Source: Lysobacter sp. cf310 | GTDB lineage: Bacteria; Pseudomonadota; Gammaproteobacteria; Xanthomonadales; Xanthomonadaceae | Assembly (NCBI RefSeq): GCF_900114355.1 | Contig: NZ_FOSS01000003.1 | Coordinates: 76,025 to 140,024 of the forward strand | Length of the DNA stretch: 64,000 bases | Reading direction: 5' to 3' | Shown: one piece after another, positions 45,708-58,673 of the stretch | How the letters are laid out: every line of letters starts with the position of its first letter | Position numbering within the stretch: position 1 is the stretch's first letter | Position numbers and translations under genes: made by a program | Notes under the pieces: model-generated | Database searches by the model: none | What the model saw: only the letters and a program-made list of their open reading frames with translations | What the model was told of the DNA's origin: nothing

Positions 45708-46014
45708 AGGCAAGGCGGGTCCGGACGGCGTAGACGCCGCCGGATCGCCCGACCGCAGGTACCCGCGGCCCGGGTCGGCTGATCGCCGAGCCGGGCCGTT
45801 CGTTTGATCTTTCGGGGCTGGCCCAGGCCGCCCTGGACGGCGCCGCCACGCGGCGCCCGCAGTCGCGTCCCGGCCGCCGAAGGCGCCATCGCGGCCGCTC
45901 TGGCACTATGTCGGCCTGTCGCAGCCCTGCATTCGCGCGGGCGCCGGCCACCGAACCCGTATCGCGGCGGTCTTCCGCCCGGTCCCATCCCGTTCCTCTT
46001 TCCGGCTTCACATC
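45708..46014 (+). other. 307-base gap between bamB and der
   Basis: No gene is supported. A GC stem near 45767-45797 (GGCCCGGGTCGGC paired with GCCGAGCCGGGCC, one mismatch) followed by GTTCGTTTGATCTTT could be a weak terminator of bamB. The rest (45804-46014) is open in one frame continuing into der but lacks the periodicity of coding sequence. Confidence 0.5.
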
Positions 46015-47415
46015 ATGCTTCCGTTAGTTGCCCTCGTTGGCCGCCCCAACGTCGGAAAATCCACCTTGTTCAACGCGCTCACGCGCAGCCGCGACGCCCT
46101 GGTCCACGACCAGCCCGGCGTTACGCGCGACCGTCACTACGGCGTCTGCCGTCCCGAGGGCCTGCGCCCATTCGCGGTGGTCGACACCGGCGGCATCGCC
46201 GGCGAGGACGAAGGGCTGGCCGGCGCGACCGCGCGCCAGGCCCGCGCCGCCGCCGAGGAAGCCGACCTGGTGCTGTTCATCGTCGACGGCCGCGAAGGCG
46301 CCTCGGCCCTGGACGACGACATCCTCAAGTGGCTGCGCAAGGCCGCGCGTCCGACCTTGCTGGTGGTCAACAAGACCGACGGCATCGACGTCCAGGCCGC
46401 GCTCAACGATTTCGCGCGCTACGGCTTCAGCGACCGCGTCGCGGTGTCCTCGGCGCATCGCCAGGGCATCGACCGCCTGCTCGAGGAAGTGCTGGCCAAG
46501 CTGCCGGAAGAGGGCACCCAGGCCGAGCTCGACAGCGATCCCTCGCGCATCCGCGTGGCCTTCATCGGCCGCCCCAACGTGGGCAAGTCGACCCTGGTCA
46601 ATCGCCTGCTCGGCGAAGAACGCATGATCGCGTCCGAAGTGCCGGGCACCACCCGCGATTCGGTCGCCATCGACATGGAACGCGACGGCCGCCTCTATCG
46701 CCTGATCGACACCGCCGGCCTGCGCCGCAAGTCGCGCGTCGAGGAAGCGGTGGAGAAGTTCTCCATCATCAAGACCCTGCAGGCGATCGAGCAGTGCCAG
46801 GTCGCGGTGGTGATGCTGGACGCGGGCGAGGGCGTGACCGACCAGGACGCCAGCGTGCTCGGCTATGCGCTGGACGCCGGCCGCGCGCTCGTGGTCGCCG
46901 TCAACAAGTGGGACGGTCAGACCGACTACCAGCGCCAGCAGACCGAAAACCTGCTGGTGCGCAAGCTCGCGTTCGTCGATTGGGCCGAAGCGGTGCGCAT
47001 CAGCGCCAAGCACGGCTCCGGCTTGCGCGAGCTGTTCAACGCCGTGCATCGCGCGCACGACTCGGCGACCCGCGAGTTCGCCACCGCCGAAGTCACCAAG
47101 GCCCTGGAAATCGCCTACGAGACCAACCCGCCGCCGGTGGTGCGCGGTCACGTCGCCAAGCTGCGCTACGCCCACCCGGCGGCCAGCAACCCGCCCACCT
47201 TCGTCGTCCACGGCACCCGCCTGCGGACCCTGGCCGACAGCTACAAGCGCTACCTGGAAAACTTCTTCCGCAAGCGCTTCAAGCTGGTCGGCACGCCGGT
47301 GCGTTTCATCTTCAAGGAAGGCACCAACCCTTACGAGGGCAAGAAGAACGTGCTGACCGAGAAGCAGGTGGCGAAGAAGCGGCGCTTGATCCGGCATGTG
47401 AAGCGCGGGAAGTGA
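46015..47415 (+). CDS. der: Ribosome biogenesis GTPase Der (EngA)
   Basis: 466 residues with two tandem GTPase domains: P-loop [10 protein letters not shown] near 8-17 and again near 182-191, each with D-T-A/T-G-G/L, N-K-x-D type and S-A motifs, and a C-terminal KH-like domain ending in basic residues. Der acts in 50S subunit maturation. Follows bamB after a gap that may hold its own promoter. Confidence 0.97.
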   Translation: MLPLVALVGRPNVGKSTLFNALTRSRDALVHDQPGVTRDRHYGVCRPEGLRPFAVVDTGGIAGEDEGLAGATARQARAAAEEADLVLFIVDGREGASALDDDILKWLRKAARPTLLVVNKTDGIDVQAALNDFARYGFSDRVAVSSAHRQGIDRLLEEVLAKLPEEGTQAELDSDPSRIRVAFIGRPNVGKSTLVNRLLGEERMIASEVPGTTRDSVAIDMERDGRLYRLIDTAGLRRKSRVEEAVEKFSIIKTLQAIEQCQVAVVMLDAGEGVTDQDASVLGYALDAGRALVVAVNKWDGQTDYQRQQTENLLVRKLAFVDWAEAVRISAKHGSGLRELFNAVHRAHDSATREFATAEVTKALEIAYETNPPPVVRGHVAKLRYAHPAASNPPTFVVHGTRLRTLADSYKRYLENFFRKRFKLVGTPVRFIFKEGTNPYEGKKNVLTEKQVAKKRRLIRHVKRGK

Positions 47416-47482
47416 GATTGGGCGCGGGTGCGTTGCGCTCGCGTTGTATGCCTACGTTGGCGGGAATGACGAGCAGAAGCTC

Positions 47483-48091
47483 ATGCAAGCGCATCCTCCC
47501 GCCAGCCACATACCCCCCGCCGACCTAAGCCTGGGCCTCCTGGCCGGCGGCCGCGCCACCCGCCTGGGCGGCCTCGACAAGGCCTGGCTCGAACGCGACG
47601 GCCTTGCCCAGGTCCTGCACCTGAGCCGGCGCTACGCGGCGCAGACCGGCGCGATCCTGATCAGCGCCAATCGCGAGCTCGAGCGCTACGCCAGCCAAGG
47701 CCTGCGCGCCGTCCCCGATCTGCACCAGGACCGGGGCCCGCTCGGCGGTCTGGAGGCGCTGGCGACGGCCGTCTCGACGCCCTGGCTGCTGACCCTGCCG
47801 GTCGACGCCTTGCACCCGCCCGCGGATTTGCCCGCGCGCCTGGCTGCCGCCGGCGCCCACGGCGCTTGCGCGATCGACGAAGACGGCCTGCAGCCGCTGT
47901 TCGCGCTATGGCGCGTGGATGCGCTGCGCCCGGCCCTGCGTGCGGCGCTCGCACAGGGCCGCCTCGCGGTGCAGCAGTTGCAGACCGAACTGGGCATGGC
48001 GCGCGTGCGCTGCGATGGCCTACGCTTCGGCAACCTCAACACGCACGACGATCTGGCCGCGGCCGGGATCGTCGCGCCCGCACGCGATTGA
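47483..48091 (+). CDS. mobA: Molybdenum cofactor guanylyltransferase
   Basis: 202 residues from the ATG at 47483. The nucleotide-binding start L-L-A-G-G-R-A-T-R-L-G-G-L-D-K-A at about 20-35 is diagnostic; D-L-H-Q-D-R-G-P-L-G-G-L and L-P-V-D-A follow. Links GMP to molybdopterin to form the dinucleotide cofactor. moeA starts 8 bases downstream. The 67 bases after der show no terminator. Confidence 0.92.
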   Translation: MQAHPPASHIPPADLSLGLLAGGRATRLGGLDKAWLERDGLAQVLHLSRRYAAQTGAILISANRELERYASQGLRAVPDLHQDRGPLGGLEALATAVSTPWLLTLPVDALHPPADLPARLAAAGAHGACAIDEDGLQPLFALWRVDALRPALRAALAQGRLAVQQLQTELGMARVRCDGLRFGNLNTHDDLAAAGIVAPARD

Positions 48092-48099
48092 TCGAAGCC

Positions 48100-49314
48100 A
48101 TGCATGAGTTCCCGACCGGCCTGAGCTACGACGAAGCCATCGCCATCGTCGCCGAGGTCGCGGCCGCGCATCGCCTCGATACCGAGAACCTGGCCCTGCC
48201 GCGCTGCCACGGCCGCGTGCTGGCCCAGGACGTGGACGCGCCGCTGGCGCTGCCGCCGTTCGACAACAGCGCGATGGACGGCTACGCCTTCCGTCATGCC
48301 GATCTGGCCGGGCAGGGCGCCGGCCTGCGCCTGGCCGGCGAGCAGTTCGCGGGCGCCGCGCTCGCGCCCGCGCTCGCGGCGGGCCAGTGCCTGCGCATCA
48401 CCACCGGCGCCCCCCTGCCGGCCGGCGCCGACACCGTCGCGATCAAGGAAAACGTGCAGCTCGACGGCGAGCGCGTGCGCATCCCCGCCGACACCGCCCG
48501 CGGCGCGAACGTGCGCTACGCCGGCGAAGACGTGCGCGTGGGCGAGCGAGTGCTGCACGCGGGTCAGGCGCTGACGCCGGCGCGGGTGTCGCTGGCCGCA
48601 TCGCTGGGGCTGCCCTCGCTGAGCGTGGCGCGGCGCCCGACCGTGGCGGTGTTCACCACCGGCGACGAACTGGTCGAACCCGGCTTGCCGCTGGGCCCGG
48701 GCCAGATCCACGACAGCAATCGCGACCTGCTGATGGGGCTGCTGCGCGCCGACGGCCTGGAGCCCACCGCCTGGCCGCGCCTGCCCGACGATCCGCGCCA
48801 GGTCGAGATCGCGCTGCGCGACGCCGCCTGCGCCTTCGACCTGATCCTGACCTGCGGCGCGGTCTCGGCCGGCGAGAAGGATCACGTGCCGGCAGTGCTG
48901 GCCGCGTTCGGGCGCACGCATTTCTGGAAGGTGCGCATGAAGCCGGGCATGCCCTTGCTGTTCGGTAGCCTGGACCAGGCCCGCTTCCTCGGCCTGCCGG
49001 GCAATCCGGTCTCGGTGATGGCGACCTATCTGACCTTCGGACGCGCCCTGATCGACGGTCTGCAGGGCCGCGGCGAAGCGCGGCCGCGCTGGCGCGCGCG
49101 CCTCACCGATGCGATCGACAAGACCCACCCGCGTCGCGAGTTCATTCGTGCGCGTCTGTCCGCGGGCGAGGACGGCAGCCTGTACGCCGATCCCAATCCG
49201 GCCACCGGCTCGCACCGTCTGCGCGCGGCCGCCGATTCCAATGCCCTGATCGTGATCGGCGAAGGCCCGCAGACCCTGCCCGCCGGCGCGGTGGTCGAGG
49301 TGCTGGCGTACTGA
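48100..49314 (+). CDS. moeA: Molybdopterin molybdenumtransferase
   Basis: 404 residues from the ATG at 48100. Conserved blocks: P-P-F-D-N-S-A-M-D-G-Y-A-F (about 52-64), T-T-G-D-E-L near 187, D-S-N-R-D-L-L, and G-L-P-G-N-P-V-S near 300, then the C-terminal domain IV. MoeA inserts molybdate into adenylylated molybdopterin. Cotranscribed with mobA by spacing. Confidence 0.95.
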   Translation: MHEFPTGLSYDEAIAIVAEVAAAHRLDTENLALPRCHGRVLAQDVDAPLALPPFDNSAMDGYAFRHADLAGQGAGLRLAGEQFAGAALAPALAAGQCLRITTGAPLPAGADTVAIKENVQLDGERVRIPADTARGANVRYAGEDVRVGERVLHAGQALTPARVSLAASLGLPSLSVARRPTVAVFTTGDELVEPGLPLGPGQIHDSNRDLLMGLLRADGLEPTAWPRLPDDPRQVEIALRDAACAFDLILTCGAVSAGEKDHVPAVLAAFGRTHFWKVRMKPGMPLLFGSLDQARFLGLPGNPVSVMATYLTFGRALIDGLQGRGEARPRWRARLTDAIDKTHPRREFIRARLSAGEDGSLYADPNPATGSHRLRAAADSNALIVIGEGPQTLPAGAVVEVLAY

Positions 49315-49366
49315 TGCGCGCAACGCTGCGTCGCCGCCGGCGCCGCACAGCGCCACCGCGAAGGCG

Positions 49367-49372
49367 GATAAT
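49367..49372 (+). promoter_or_regulatory. Candidate -10 element close to moeB start
   Basis: GATAAT ends six bases before the ATG at 49379 with no Shine-Dalgarno sequence between. If used, the mRNA would be nearly leaderless. The 64-base gap from moeA makes a separate promoter plausible. Confidence 0.35.
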
Positions 49373-49378
49373 CGCGAC

Positions 49379-50503
49379 ATGAGCATCGAACGCATCACCC
49401 CGGCCGAAGCCCTGCGCCGGCAACGCGCGGGCGCGGTATTGATCGACGTGCGCGAAGCCCACGAACGCGCCGCCGGCCGCGCCGAGCGCGCGCTGGGCGT
49501 GGCCCGCACCGAATTGGAAACCGACCCCGCCAGCGTCGCCGACCGCGACGCCGAGGTCCTGCTGATTTGCCAGTCCGGCGCGCGTTCGCTGCTGGCCGCG
49601 CAAGCGCTGCTCGAGGCCGGCTACGCGCGCGTGGCTTCGGTCGACGGCGGCACCGCGCGTTGGATCGCCGAAGGCCTGCCGCTGGCGCCGCCGGATGCGC
49701 AGGCCGATTTCTACGACCGCTATTCGCGCCATCTGCGTCTGCCGGAAGTGGGCGAGGACGGGCAGCGCCGGCTGCAGGCCGCGCGCGTGGCCATGGTCGG
49801 CGCGGGCGGGTTGGGTTCGCCGGCCGCGTACTACCTGGCGGCGGCCGGCATCGGCACGCTGGTGCTGGCCGACGACGACCGCGTCGATCGCAGCAACCTG
49901 CAGCGCCAGATCCTGCACACCGAAGCGCGCATCGGCACCCCCAAGGTCGAGTCCGCGCGGATCGCGCTGACCGCCTTGAATCCGCACATCGAGGTGATCG
50001 CGTTTCCCGAGCGCATCGATTCGGGCAACGTCGAGCGCCTGATCGCCGACGCCGATGTGGTCATCGACGGCGCCGACAATTTCCCGGTGCGCTATCTGCT
50101 CAACGACGCCTGCGTGAAGCTGGGCAAGCCGCTGATCTACGGCGCCGTGCATCGCTTCGAAGGCCAGACCAGCGTGTTCGATGCCGGCCGCCAACGCGGC
50201 CAGGCGCCGTGCTACCGCTGCCTGTTCCCGGAGCCGCCGCCGCCGGAAGCCGCGCCCAACTGCGCCGAGGCCGGCGTGCTCGGCGTGCTGCCGGGGGTGA
50301 TCGGCCTGTTGCAGGCGACCGAGGCGATCAAGCTGATCCTGGGCGTGGGCGAACCGCTGCGCGGACGCTTGCTGCATTTCGACGCGCTGGGCATGCGCTT
50401 TCGCGAAACCCGCCTGCGTCCCGATCCGGGCTGCGCGGTGTGCGCGCCGGGCCTGGCCTTCCCTGGTTACATCGACTACGCCGCGTTTTGCGCCGCGCAT
50501 TGA
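49379..50503 (+). CDS. moeB: MoeB/ThiF-family adenylyltransferase with N-terminal rhodanese domain
   Basis: 374 residues. The first 105 are a rhodanese domain with active-site C64 in I-C-Q-S-G-A-R-S. The E1-like domain starts near 117 with Y-S-R-H-L-R-L-P-E-V-G and G-A-G-G-L-G-S-P at about 138-145, followed by D-D-D-x-V-D-x-S-N-L-Q-R-Q and two zinc pairs (C-Y-R-C and C-A-V-C). In human MOCS3 the same two domains occur in the opposite order. The rhodanese could supply sulfur to a MoaD/ThiS-like partner, not encoded here. Follows moeA. Confidence 0.93.
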   Translation: MSIERITPAEALRRQRAGAVLIDVREAHERAAGRAERALGVARTELETDPASVADRDAEVLLICQSGARSLLAAQALLEAGYARVASVDGGTARWIAEGLPLAPPDAQADFYDRYSRHLRLPEVGEDGQRRLQAARVAMVGAGGLGSPAAYYLAAAGIGTLVLADDDRVDRSNLQRQILHTEARIGTPKVESARIALTALNPHIEVIAFPERIDSGNVERLIADADVVIDGADNFPVRYLLNDACVKLGKPLIYGAVHRFEGQTSVFDAGRQRGQAPCYRCLFPEPPPPEAAPNCAEAGVLGVLPGVIGLLQATEAIKLILGVGEPLRGRLLHFDALGMRFRETRLRPDPGCAVCAPGLAFPGYIDYAAFCAAH

Positions 50504-50567
50504 GCGCGACGATGTGAAAACGGCCGACACACGGACTGTGCGACGTTCGCTCCATCGGGGATAGCCG

Positions 50568-51584
50568 ATGGAGCGGAGCATGCGGGCAGGGTGGGCGACG
50601 ATAGCGCTGTGGCTGGCCATGGCCCTGCTACCCGCACACGCCAGCGGCGTCTGCGTTCCCGCCGCCGGGCCCGACAGCTACGCCAACCGCATCGCCGCGA
50701 TCGCCTGCCAGGAGAACGCGCTGTGGTTCGGCGCCTTCATCGACGGCGACGGCCGCCTGGCCAGCACCACCGTCGCCGAAGCCGAGACCTCGCGCCTGCG
50801 CGATGCCAGCACCCCGGCCTGGCGCCGCGTCGCCGACTACTGGAAGGGCAGCGGCCTGCTGTGGCAGATGAGCGGTTTCGCCGGCGCCAGCGAATGCGGC
50901 TATTCGCCGGCCGCCGATCCCGACCAGATGCGCGTCGCCAACGCCTCCTGTCGCGCCTTCCTGATCGACAACCCCTGGTCGGCGGTATTCGTGTCCTACG
51001 TGATGAACCGCGCCGGCGTGCCCAACTTCCGCGCCTCGGCCAGCCATATCGATTACGTGCGCGACGCCTACCTGCATCCCGACAGCAGCCCGTACACCTT
51101 CGCCGATCCCGACACCACCGCGCCCGCGCCGGGCGACCTGCTGTGCTTCGTGCGCGCCTCGGCCACGAGCTACGGCCACGCGGGCCTCAAGGCCTTCCTG
51201 GATCGCGACCAGGGCGCCTTGAACATGCATTGCGACATCGCCGCCAGTATCGACCGCGGCAAGCTCTATCTGATCGGCGGCAACGTGCTGCAGAGCGTGA
51301 CCCTGCGCGAACTCAACCTCAATGCCAGCGGTCTGCTATGGGGGCTGCCGCGCCGCGGCGGTGCGTCCGCGGACTGCCGCCCCGGCCACGAGGCGGGCTG
51401 CAGCTTCAATCGTCAGGACTGGGCCGCGCTGCTCAAGCTCAAGACCATGGTGCCGACCACGCCCGCGCCGACCCTGACCCCGGTACGCAACTGCTGCGAG
51501 GTCTGTCCGCTGCCGATCCCCGCAGGCATGCAGCGCTGCCCGGCCGCGTCGCCGCTGCCGCAGGCGCCCGCGCCGGCGAACTAA
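50568..51584 (+). CDS. DUF2272 family secreted protein
   Basis: 338 residues. A signal peptide runs to about residue 26 (L-L-P-A-H-A-S). The core matches DUF2272, an NlpC/P60-like fold: N-P-W-S-A-V-F-V-S-Y-V-M-N-R-A-G-V near 142-157, A-P-G-D-L-L-C-F-V and G-H-A-G-L/H-C-D-I. The C-terminus is Pro/Cys-rich with C-C-E-V-C-P-L-P. A peptidoglycan-related amidase activity is conceivable; a catalytic Cys is not certain. Convergent with the hydrolase gene, sharing the CTAA stop bases. Confidence 0.82.
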   Translation: MERSMRAGWATIALWLAMALLPAHASGVCVPAAGPDSYANRIAAIACQENALWFGAFIDGDGRLASTTVAEAETSRLRDASTPAWRRVADYWKGSGLLWQMSGFAGASECGYSPAADPDQMRVANASCRAFLIDNPWSAVFVSYVMNRAGVPNFRASASHIDYVRDAYLHPDSSPYTFADPDTTAPAPGDLLCFVRASATSYGHAGLKAFLDRDQGALNMHCDIAASIDRGKLYLIGGNVLQSVTLRELNLNASGLLWGLPRRGGASADCRPGHEAGCSFNRQDWAALLKLKTMVPTTPAPTLTPVRNCCEVCPLPIPAGMQRCPAASPLPQAPAPAN

Positions 51585-52384
51585 CGCGCCGCGTCGGCGA
51601 CCGCGAAGAACTCGCGCAAGGCCTGCTCGAACGCGGGCTGCGCGCCGATGCTGCTGTGGTCGGCCTGCGACAGCGCCACCACTGTCGGCGGCGTCGCCAG
51701 CGCGGCGATCAGGCGATCCGTATTGCCGGCCGGGATCACCTGGTCCAGGCCCGCGCGCACCACCAGGGTCGGTCCGCGATAGCCCGCCAACCAACGCGCC
51801 GATTCGAAACGATCGCGCACCAGCCAGCCCACCGGCAGCAGCGGATAGTGCGACTGCGCGACCGAAGCCAGGCTGTCGAACGGCGTCACCAGGGCCAGCC
51901 GCGCCACCGGCCGTTGCGAGGCGACATGGCTGGCCACGCCGCTGCCCAGGCTGCAGCCGATCACGTCGATGGGCTGGCCCGGATGGGCGGCGCGCACGCG
52001 GTCGTAGAAGCTCAGCGCGTCGCCGAACAGGGCCGCCTCGCTGGGCTGGCCGTCGCTGGCGCCGAAGCCGCGGTAGGCGAGCAGGTAGACGCTGCGATCG
52101 GGGAACAAACGCGCAAGCTGGTCGCGACGCGCCTCGATGCGCTCGGCGTTGCCGCCGAAATAGAGCAGCGGGCGCGGCGCGTCCGGATTCACCGCCCAGC
52201 CGCGCAACTGCAGGCCCTCGCGTTCCAGCACGAAATCGGTGCTGGCCGGATCGACGCGCGTGTGTTGGCCGTAATAGATCAGGTCGCGCTGCTTGGCGTA
52301 CATCAGGCCGCAGATGCCGGCGTAGACCACGGCCGGCAGCCCCAACATCGCCATCAAGGCATGCCTCGAGACTTTGAGCGCCAT
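51581..52384 (-). CDS. Alpha/beta hydrolase (serine aminopeptidase S33-like)
   Basis: 267 residues from the ATG ending at 52384. An N-terminal helix (about 10-28) anchors it; L-L-Y-F-G-G-N-A-E is the oxyanion region, G-C-S-L-G-S-G the nucleophile elbow, R-A-G-L-D-Q-V-I-P the acid and A-D-H-S-S the late His. This is the BEM46/ABHD13-like group of membrane-bound hydrolases. Substrate unknown. The 119 bases to the next gene show nothing of note. Confidence 0.87.
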   Translation of the reverse strand: MALKVSRHALMAMLGLPAVVYAGICGLMYAKQRDLIYYGQHTRVDPASTDFVLEREGLQLRGWAVNPDAPRPLLYFGGNAERIEARRDQLARLFPDRSVYLLAYRGFGASDGQPSEAALFGDALSFYDRVRAAHPGQPIDVIGCSLGSGVASHVASQRPVARLALVTPFDSLASVAQSHYPLLPVGWLVRDRFESARWLAGYRGPTLVVRAGLDQVIPAGNTDRLIAALATPPTVVALSQADHSSIGAQPAFEQALREFFAVADAAR

Positions 52385-52503
52385 CGTCTCCCCCTGGCCG
52401 ATACCGCGGTTGCGAACGGTTACGACTATGACCAACGTCGAACGCGTCTGGCAACGGGCGTCCGACCGCTGCCAGTCTCGGAAAGCCGGCGCGAAGGCCG
52501 CGT

Positions 52504-53574
52504 CTAGGCCGCCGCGACCACCGCGTCGATCTGCTCGGGCGTGGTCGCGTAGCTGGTCACCAGGCGCAGGAAACGCTGCTCGGCGGCGATCGCGAAACCC
52601 TCGGGCAGGCCGCGGCTGGACCAGCCCGCGCAGACGATGCCGGCCTCGCGCCAACGCGCGTCCAGCGCCGCCGGCACCACCGCGAACACCTCGTTGGCCT
52701 GGGTCGGCCAGGGCTGGCGCACGCCGGGCAGGGCGGCCAGCGCCGCAGCCAGGCGCGCCGCCATCGCATTGGCGTGCAGGGCGTTGTCGCGCCAATGCCC
52801 GTCCTGCAGATAGGCGGCCATCTGCGCGCCGAGCAGGCGGCTCTTGGACAGGGTGTGACCGGCGCGCTTGCGCTGGAACGGCAGCGACGCGGCCAGCTCC
52901 GGCTCGAACATCAGCACCGCCTCGCAGGCCAGCGCGCCGTTCTTGGTCGCGCCGAAGGTGATCGCGTCGAAGCCGGCCTGCCAGCTCATCGCGGCGGCAC
53001 TGCAGTCCAGCGCCACCAGGGCGTTGGCGTAGCGCGAGCCGTCGAGGTGGCAGCGCAGGCCGTGCTGGCGCGCCAGCGCGGTCAACGCCTGCAGCTCGTC
53101 CAGGCTATAGAGCGTGCCTGCCTCGGTGACCTGCGACAGCGACAGCACCGCCGGCTGCACGCTGCGCGCGACGCCGGGGCTGAGGCGGGCGAGGGCGTCG
53201 GTCAGGCCCTGCGGGGTGATCTTGCCGGCCACGCCGGGAATGCCGATCAGCTTGGCGCCGCCGCTGTAGAACTCCGGCGCGCCGCATTCGTCCTCGAGGA
53301 TATGGCTCTCGGCATGGCACAGCACCGCGCCCCAGGGCGGGCACAGCGCGGCCAGGGCCAACGCGTTGGCGGCGGTGCCGGTGGCGGTCAGGCAGACCTG
53401 CAGCGGTCGCTCGAACAGTTCGGCCAACGCGGCCTCGGCCTGGGCGCAGTAGCGGTCGGCGCCGTAGGAGGGCTCGGCGTCGGCGTTGGCGCGCACGATC
53501 GCGTCCAGCACCCGGGTGCTGGCGCCGACCACGTTGTCGCTGGCCAGGTTGATGCGCACGGCGGGCCCGCTCAT
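52504..53574 (-). CDS. ltaE: Low-specificity L-threonine aldolase
   Basis: 356 residues from the ATG ending at 53574. A fold-type I PLP enzyme: S-D-N near the start, T-G-T-A-A-N-A at 65-71, H-L-D-G-S-R at 176-181 and the PLP lysine K211 in F-G-A-T-K-N-G. It cleaves threonine/allo-threonine to glycine and acetaldehyde. The group with Y-G-A-D and this length is typical of proteobacteria. Start overlaps the upstream gene's stop (ATGA). Confidence 0.9.
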   Translation of the reverse strand: MSGPAVRINLASDNVVGASTRVLDAIVRANADAEPSYGADRYCAQAEAALAELFERPLQVCLTATGTAANALALAALCPPWGAVLCHAESHILEDECGAPEFYSGGAKLIGIPGVAGKITPQGLTDALARLSPGVARSVQPAVLSLSQVTEAGTLYSLDELQALTALARQHGLRCHLDGSRYANALVALDCSAAAMSWQAGFDAITFGATKNGALACEAVLMFEPELAASLPFQRKRAGHTLSKSRLLGAQMAAYLQDGHWRDNALHANAMAARLAAALAALPGVRQPWPTQANEVFAVVPAALDARWREAGIVCAGWSSRGLPEGFAIAAEQRFLRLVTSYATTPEQIDAVVAAA

Positions 53575-53882
53575 CGCGGATGCGCGCGCTGCGCGGCCTC
53601 GAACGCGGCCAGCTGCTCGGGCGTGGCCTCGGCCTGATGCTGGGCCTTCCATTGCGCGAAGGGCTGGCCGTAGACCGCCTCGCGCGCTTCGTCGCGGGTC
53701 ATGCCGATGCCGCGCGACTCGGCGGCCTCGCGGTACCAGTCGGCCAGGCAGTTGCGGCAGAAGCCGGCCAGGATCATCAGGTCGATGTTCTGCACGTCCG
53801 GGCGGTCCTGCATCAGGTGCTGGCGCAGGCGCCGGAACGCGGCGGCCTCGATGGCGATGGTGTCGTGATCGATTTCGTTCAT
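53571..53882 (-). CDS. DUF1244 domain protein
   Basis: 103 residues. The signature V-Q-N-I-D-L-M-I-L-A-G-F-C-R-N-C-L-A-D-W-Y at about 30-50 defines DUF1244, a small helical proteobacterial family of unknown function with a conserved C-x-x-C pair. Coupled to ltaE by an ATGA overlap, so the two are cotranscribed. The gene is divergent from folD with 69 bases between. Confidence 0.9.
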   Translation of the reverse strand: MNEIDHDTIAIEAAAFRRLRQHLMQDRPDVQNIDLMILAGFCRNCLADWYREAAESRGIGMTRDEAREAVYGQPFAQWKAQHQAEATPEQLAAFEAAQRAHPR

Positions 53883-53912
53883 GGCGGTTCGGCCGGTACG
53901 TCGTGAATGGGG

Positions 53913-53918
53913 GATAAT
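53913..53918 (+). promoter_or_regulatory. Candidate -10 element of folD
   Basis: GATAAT lies 33 bases before the folD ATG, in the short divergent gap with the DUF1244 gene. No convincing -35. Confidence 0.35.
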
Positions 53919-53951
53919 GCGCGGCCCAGAACCCGACGCCAATCCCGCCTC

Positions 53952-54827
53952 ATGACGTCCGCTCCGACCCCGGCCCGCATCCTCGACGGCAAGCGCATCG
54001 CCGAAGACCTGCTCGACAATCTCAAGGCCCGGGTCGACGCGCGCGTGGCGGCCGGCCTGTCGCGGCCCGGCCTGGCCGTGGTCCTGGTCGGCAACGACCC
54101 GGCCTCCAGCGTCTACGTCAAGAACAAGCGCCGCGCCGCGCAGAAGGTCGGCATCCGCGCGATCGACTACGACCTGCCGGCCAGCACCAGCGACGCCGAG
54201 CTGCTGGCCCTGGTCGACCGCCTCAACGCCGATCCCGAGGTCCACGGCATCCTGGTCCAACTGCCGCTGCCGGACCGCCGCGACGGCACCGCCCTGATCC
54301 ACCGCATCGATCCGCGCAAGGACGTCGACGGCTTCCACCCCGAAAACGTCGGCCACCTCGCGCTGCGCCAGTTCGGCCTGCGCCCGTGCACCCCGCGCGG
54401 CATCACCACGCTGCTGGGCTATACCGACCGTCCCGTGCGCGGGCAGAGCGCCACCATCGTCGGCGTCAGCAACCACGTCGGCCGGCCGATGGCGCTGGAG
54501 CTGCTGATCGCCGGTTGCACCGTCACCAGCTGCCACAAGTTCACCCCGCCCGAAGTGCTGGAAGCCTCGGTGCGCGGCGCCGACATCCTGGTGGTGGCCG
54601 CCGGCCGCCCGGGCCTGATTCCGGGCGAATGGGTCAAGCCCGGCGCGGTGGTCATCGACGTCGGCATCAACCGCCTCGACGACGGCCGCCTGGTCGGCGA
54701 TATCGGCTTCGAGGCCGCCGCCCAGCGCGCCAGCTGGATCACCCCGGTCCCCGGCGGCGTCGGCCCGATGACGGTCGCCACACTGATGCAGAACACCCTG
54801 GAAGCGGCCGAAGCGTCCGGCGGCTGA
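53952..54827 (+). CDS. folD: Methylenetetrahydrofolate dehydrogenase/cyclohydrolase
   Basis: 291 residues from the ATG at 53952 (M-T-S-A-P-T-P); an in-frame upstream start is rejected because it does not match the family. [14 protein letters not shown] contains the catalytic Lys; L-P-L-P near 109 and the NADP-binding [10 protein letters not shown] near 175 follow, and [11 protein letters not shown] ends it. One-carbon metabolism, purine supply. Confidence 0.97.
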   Translation: MTSAPTPARILDGKRIAEDLLDNLKARVDARVAAGLSRPGLAVVLVGNDPASSVYVKNKRRAAQKVGIRAIDYDLPASTSDAELLALVDRLNADPEVHGILVQLPLPDRRDGTALIHRIDPRKDVDGFHPENVGHLALRQFGLRPCTPRGITTLLGYTDRPVRGQSATIVGVSNHVGRPMALELLIAGCTVTSCHKFTPPEVLEASVRGADILVVAAGRPGLIPGEWVKPGAVVIDVGINRLDDGRLVGDIGFEAAAQRASWITPVPGGVGPMTVATLMQNTLEAAEASGG

Positions 54828-56534
<1,707 letters not shown>

Positions 56535-56537
56535 TAG

Positions 56538-56857
56538 ATGAGCGGCTATGAGATCGCGACGTTTTCGATCATCGCGGTTTCATGCTTCGTTGCGTTCGTT
56601 TTCACGCCAACGTGGCTGCTCTGGACGACAACGGCATCGATGACCGAGCGTAGATTTCTACGCTTGGCCATAACGACGGGATTGCCGGCTTTGATCGTCG
56701 CCGGCTTCGGATGGTGGCTGTCCAGCATGTCTTCCGATGAGATCTCGCCGCCGACCTGGTGGGATTCGATGCTTTTCTCGCTCCCGTTAGTCATCGCATC
56801 GGCGACGACGACACTGGGTATCTGCCTCGCGCTCGAATGGCTCCATAAGAAGCAACC

Positions 56858-56861
<4 letters not shown>
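56538..56861 (+). CDS. Small membrane protein inserted between guaB and guaA
   Basis: 107 residues with three hydrophobic segments (about 5-30, 45-60 and 78-99) and short polar loops; no family recognised. It starts 3 bases after the guaB stop and overlaps guaA by ATGA, so it is fully embedded in the operon. Composition is far from its neighbours: hand counts give 34 and 33 GC of 60 against 45 of 60 for a guaA line, and codon use includes GTA/TTA types rare here. Probably an acquired gene. Confidence 0.72.
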
Positions 56862-58422
<1,561 letters not shown>

Positions 58423-58426
<4 letters not shown>

Positions 58427-58640
58427 TCGACCTGCGAGCCACTGGCTCGCAGGTCGACTACTGACCGGCCATGGATGGCCGGGCCGGACCAGCCGAAGCC
58501 GAAATGTCGCGCCATGGACGGCAGCCGCGTCTTCGCGAGCCACTGGCTCGCAGGTCGACTACTGACCGGCCATGGATGGCCGGGCCGGACCAGCCGAAGC
58601 TGAAGTGTCGCGCCATGGACGGCAGTCCCATGGCTGCCGG
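58423..58640. repeat. Palindrome plus 101-base-period tandem repeat after guaA
   Basis: A 39-base palindrome (58423-58461, arms GTAGTCGACCTGCGAGCC and its complement around ACT) includes the guaA stop. A 91-base unit (58434-58524) recurs at 58535-58625 with only two differences. Each unit contains GGCCATGGATGGCC-type inner dyads. It begins with GTAG like the other REPs but is a different family. Confidence 0.88.
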
Positions 58641-58673
58641 GCGCTAGCGCCTCCCTGCTAGCCGCACAGCCGG

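Noticed and set aside
58427..58640. Could the repeats after guaA be a CRISPR array
   Set aside because: Only two 91-base units with 10 bases between; no short repeat-spacer pattern and no cas genes.
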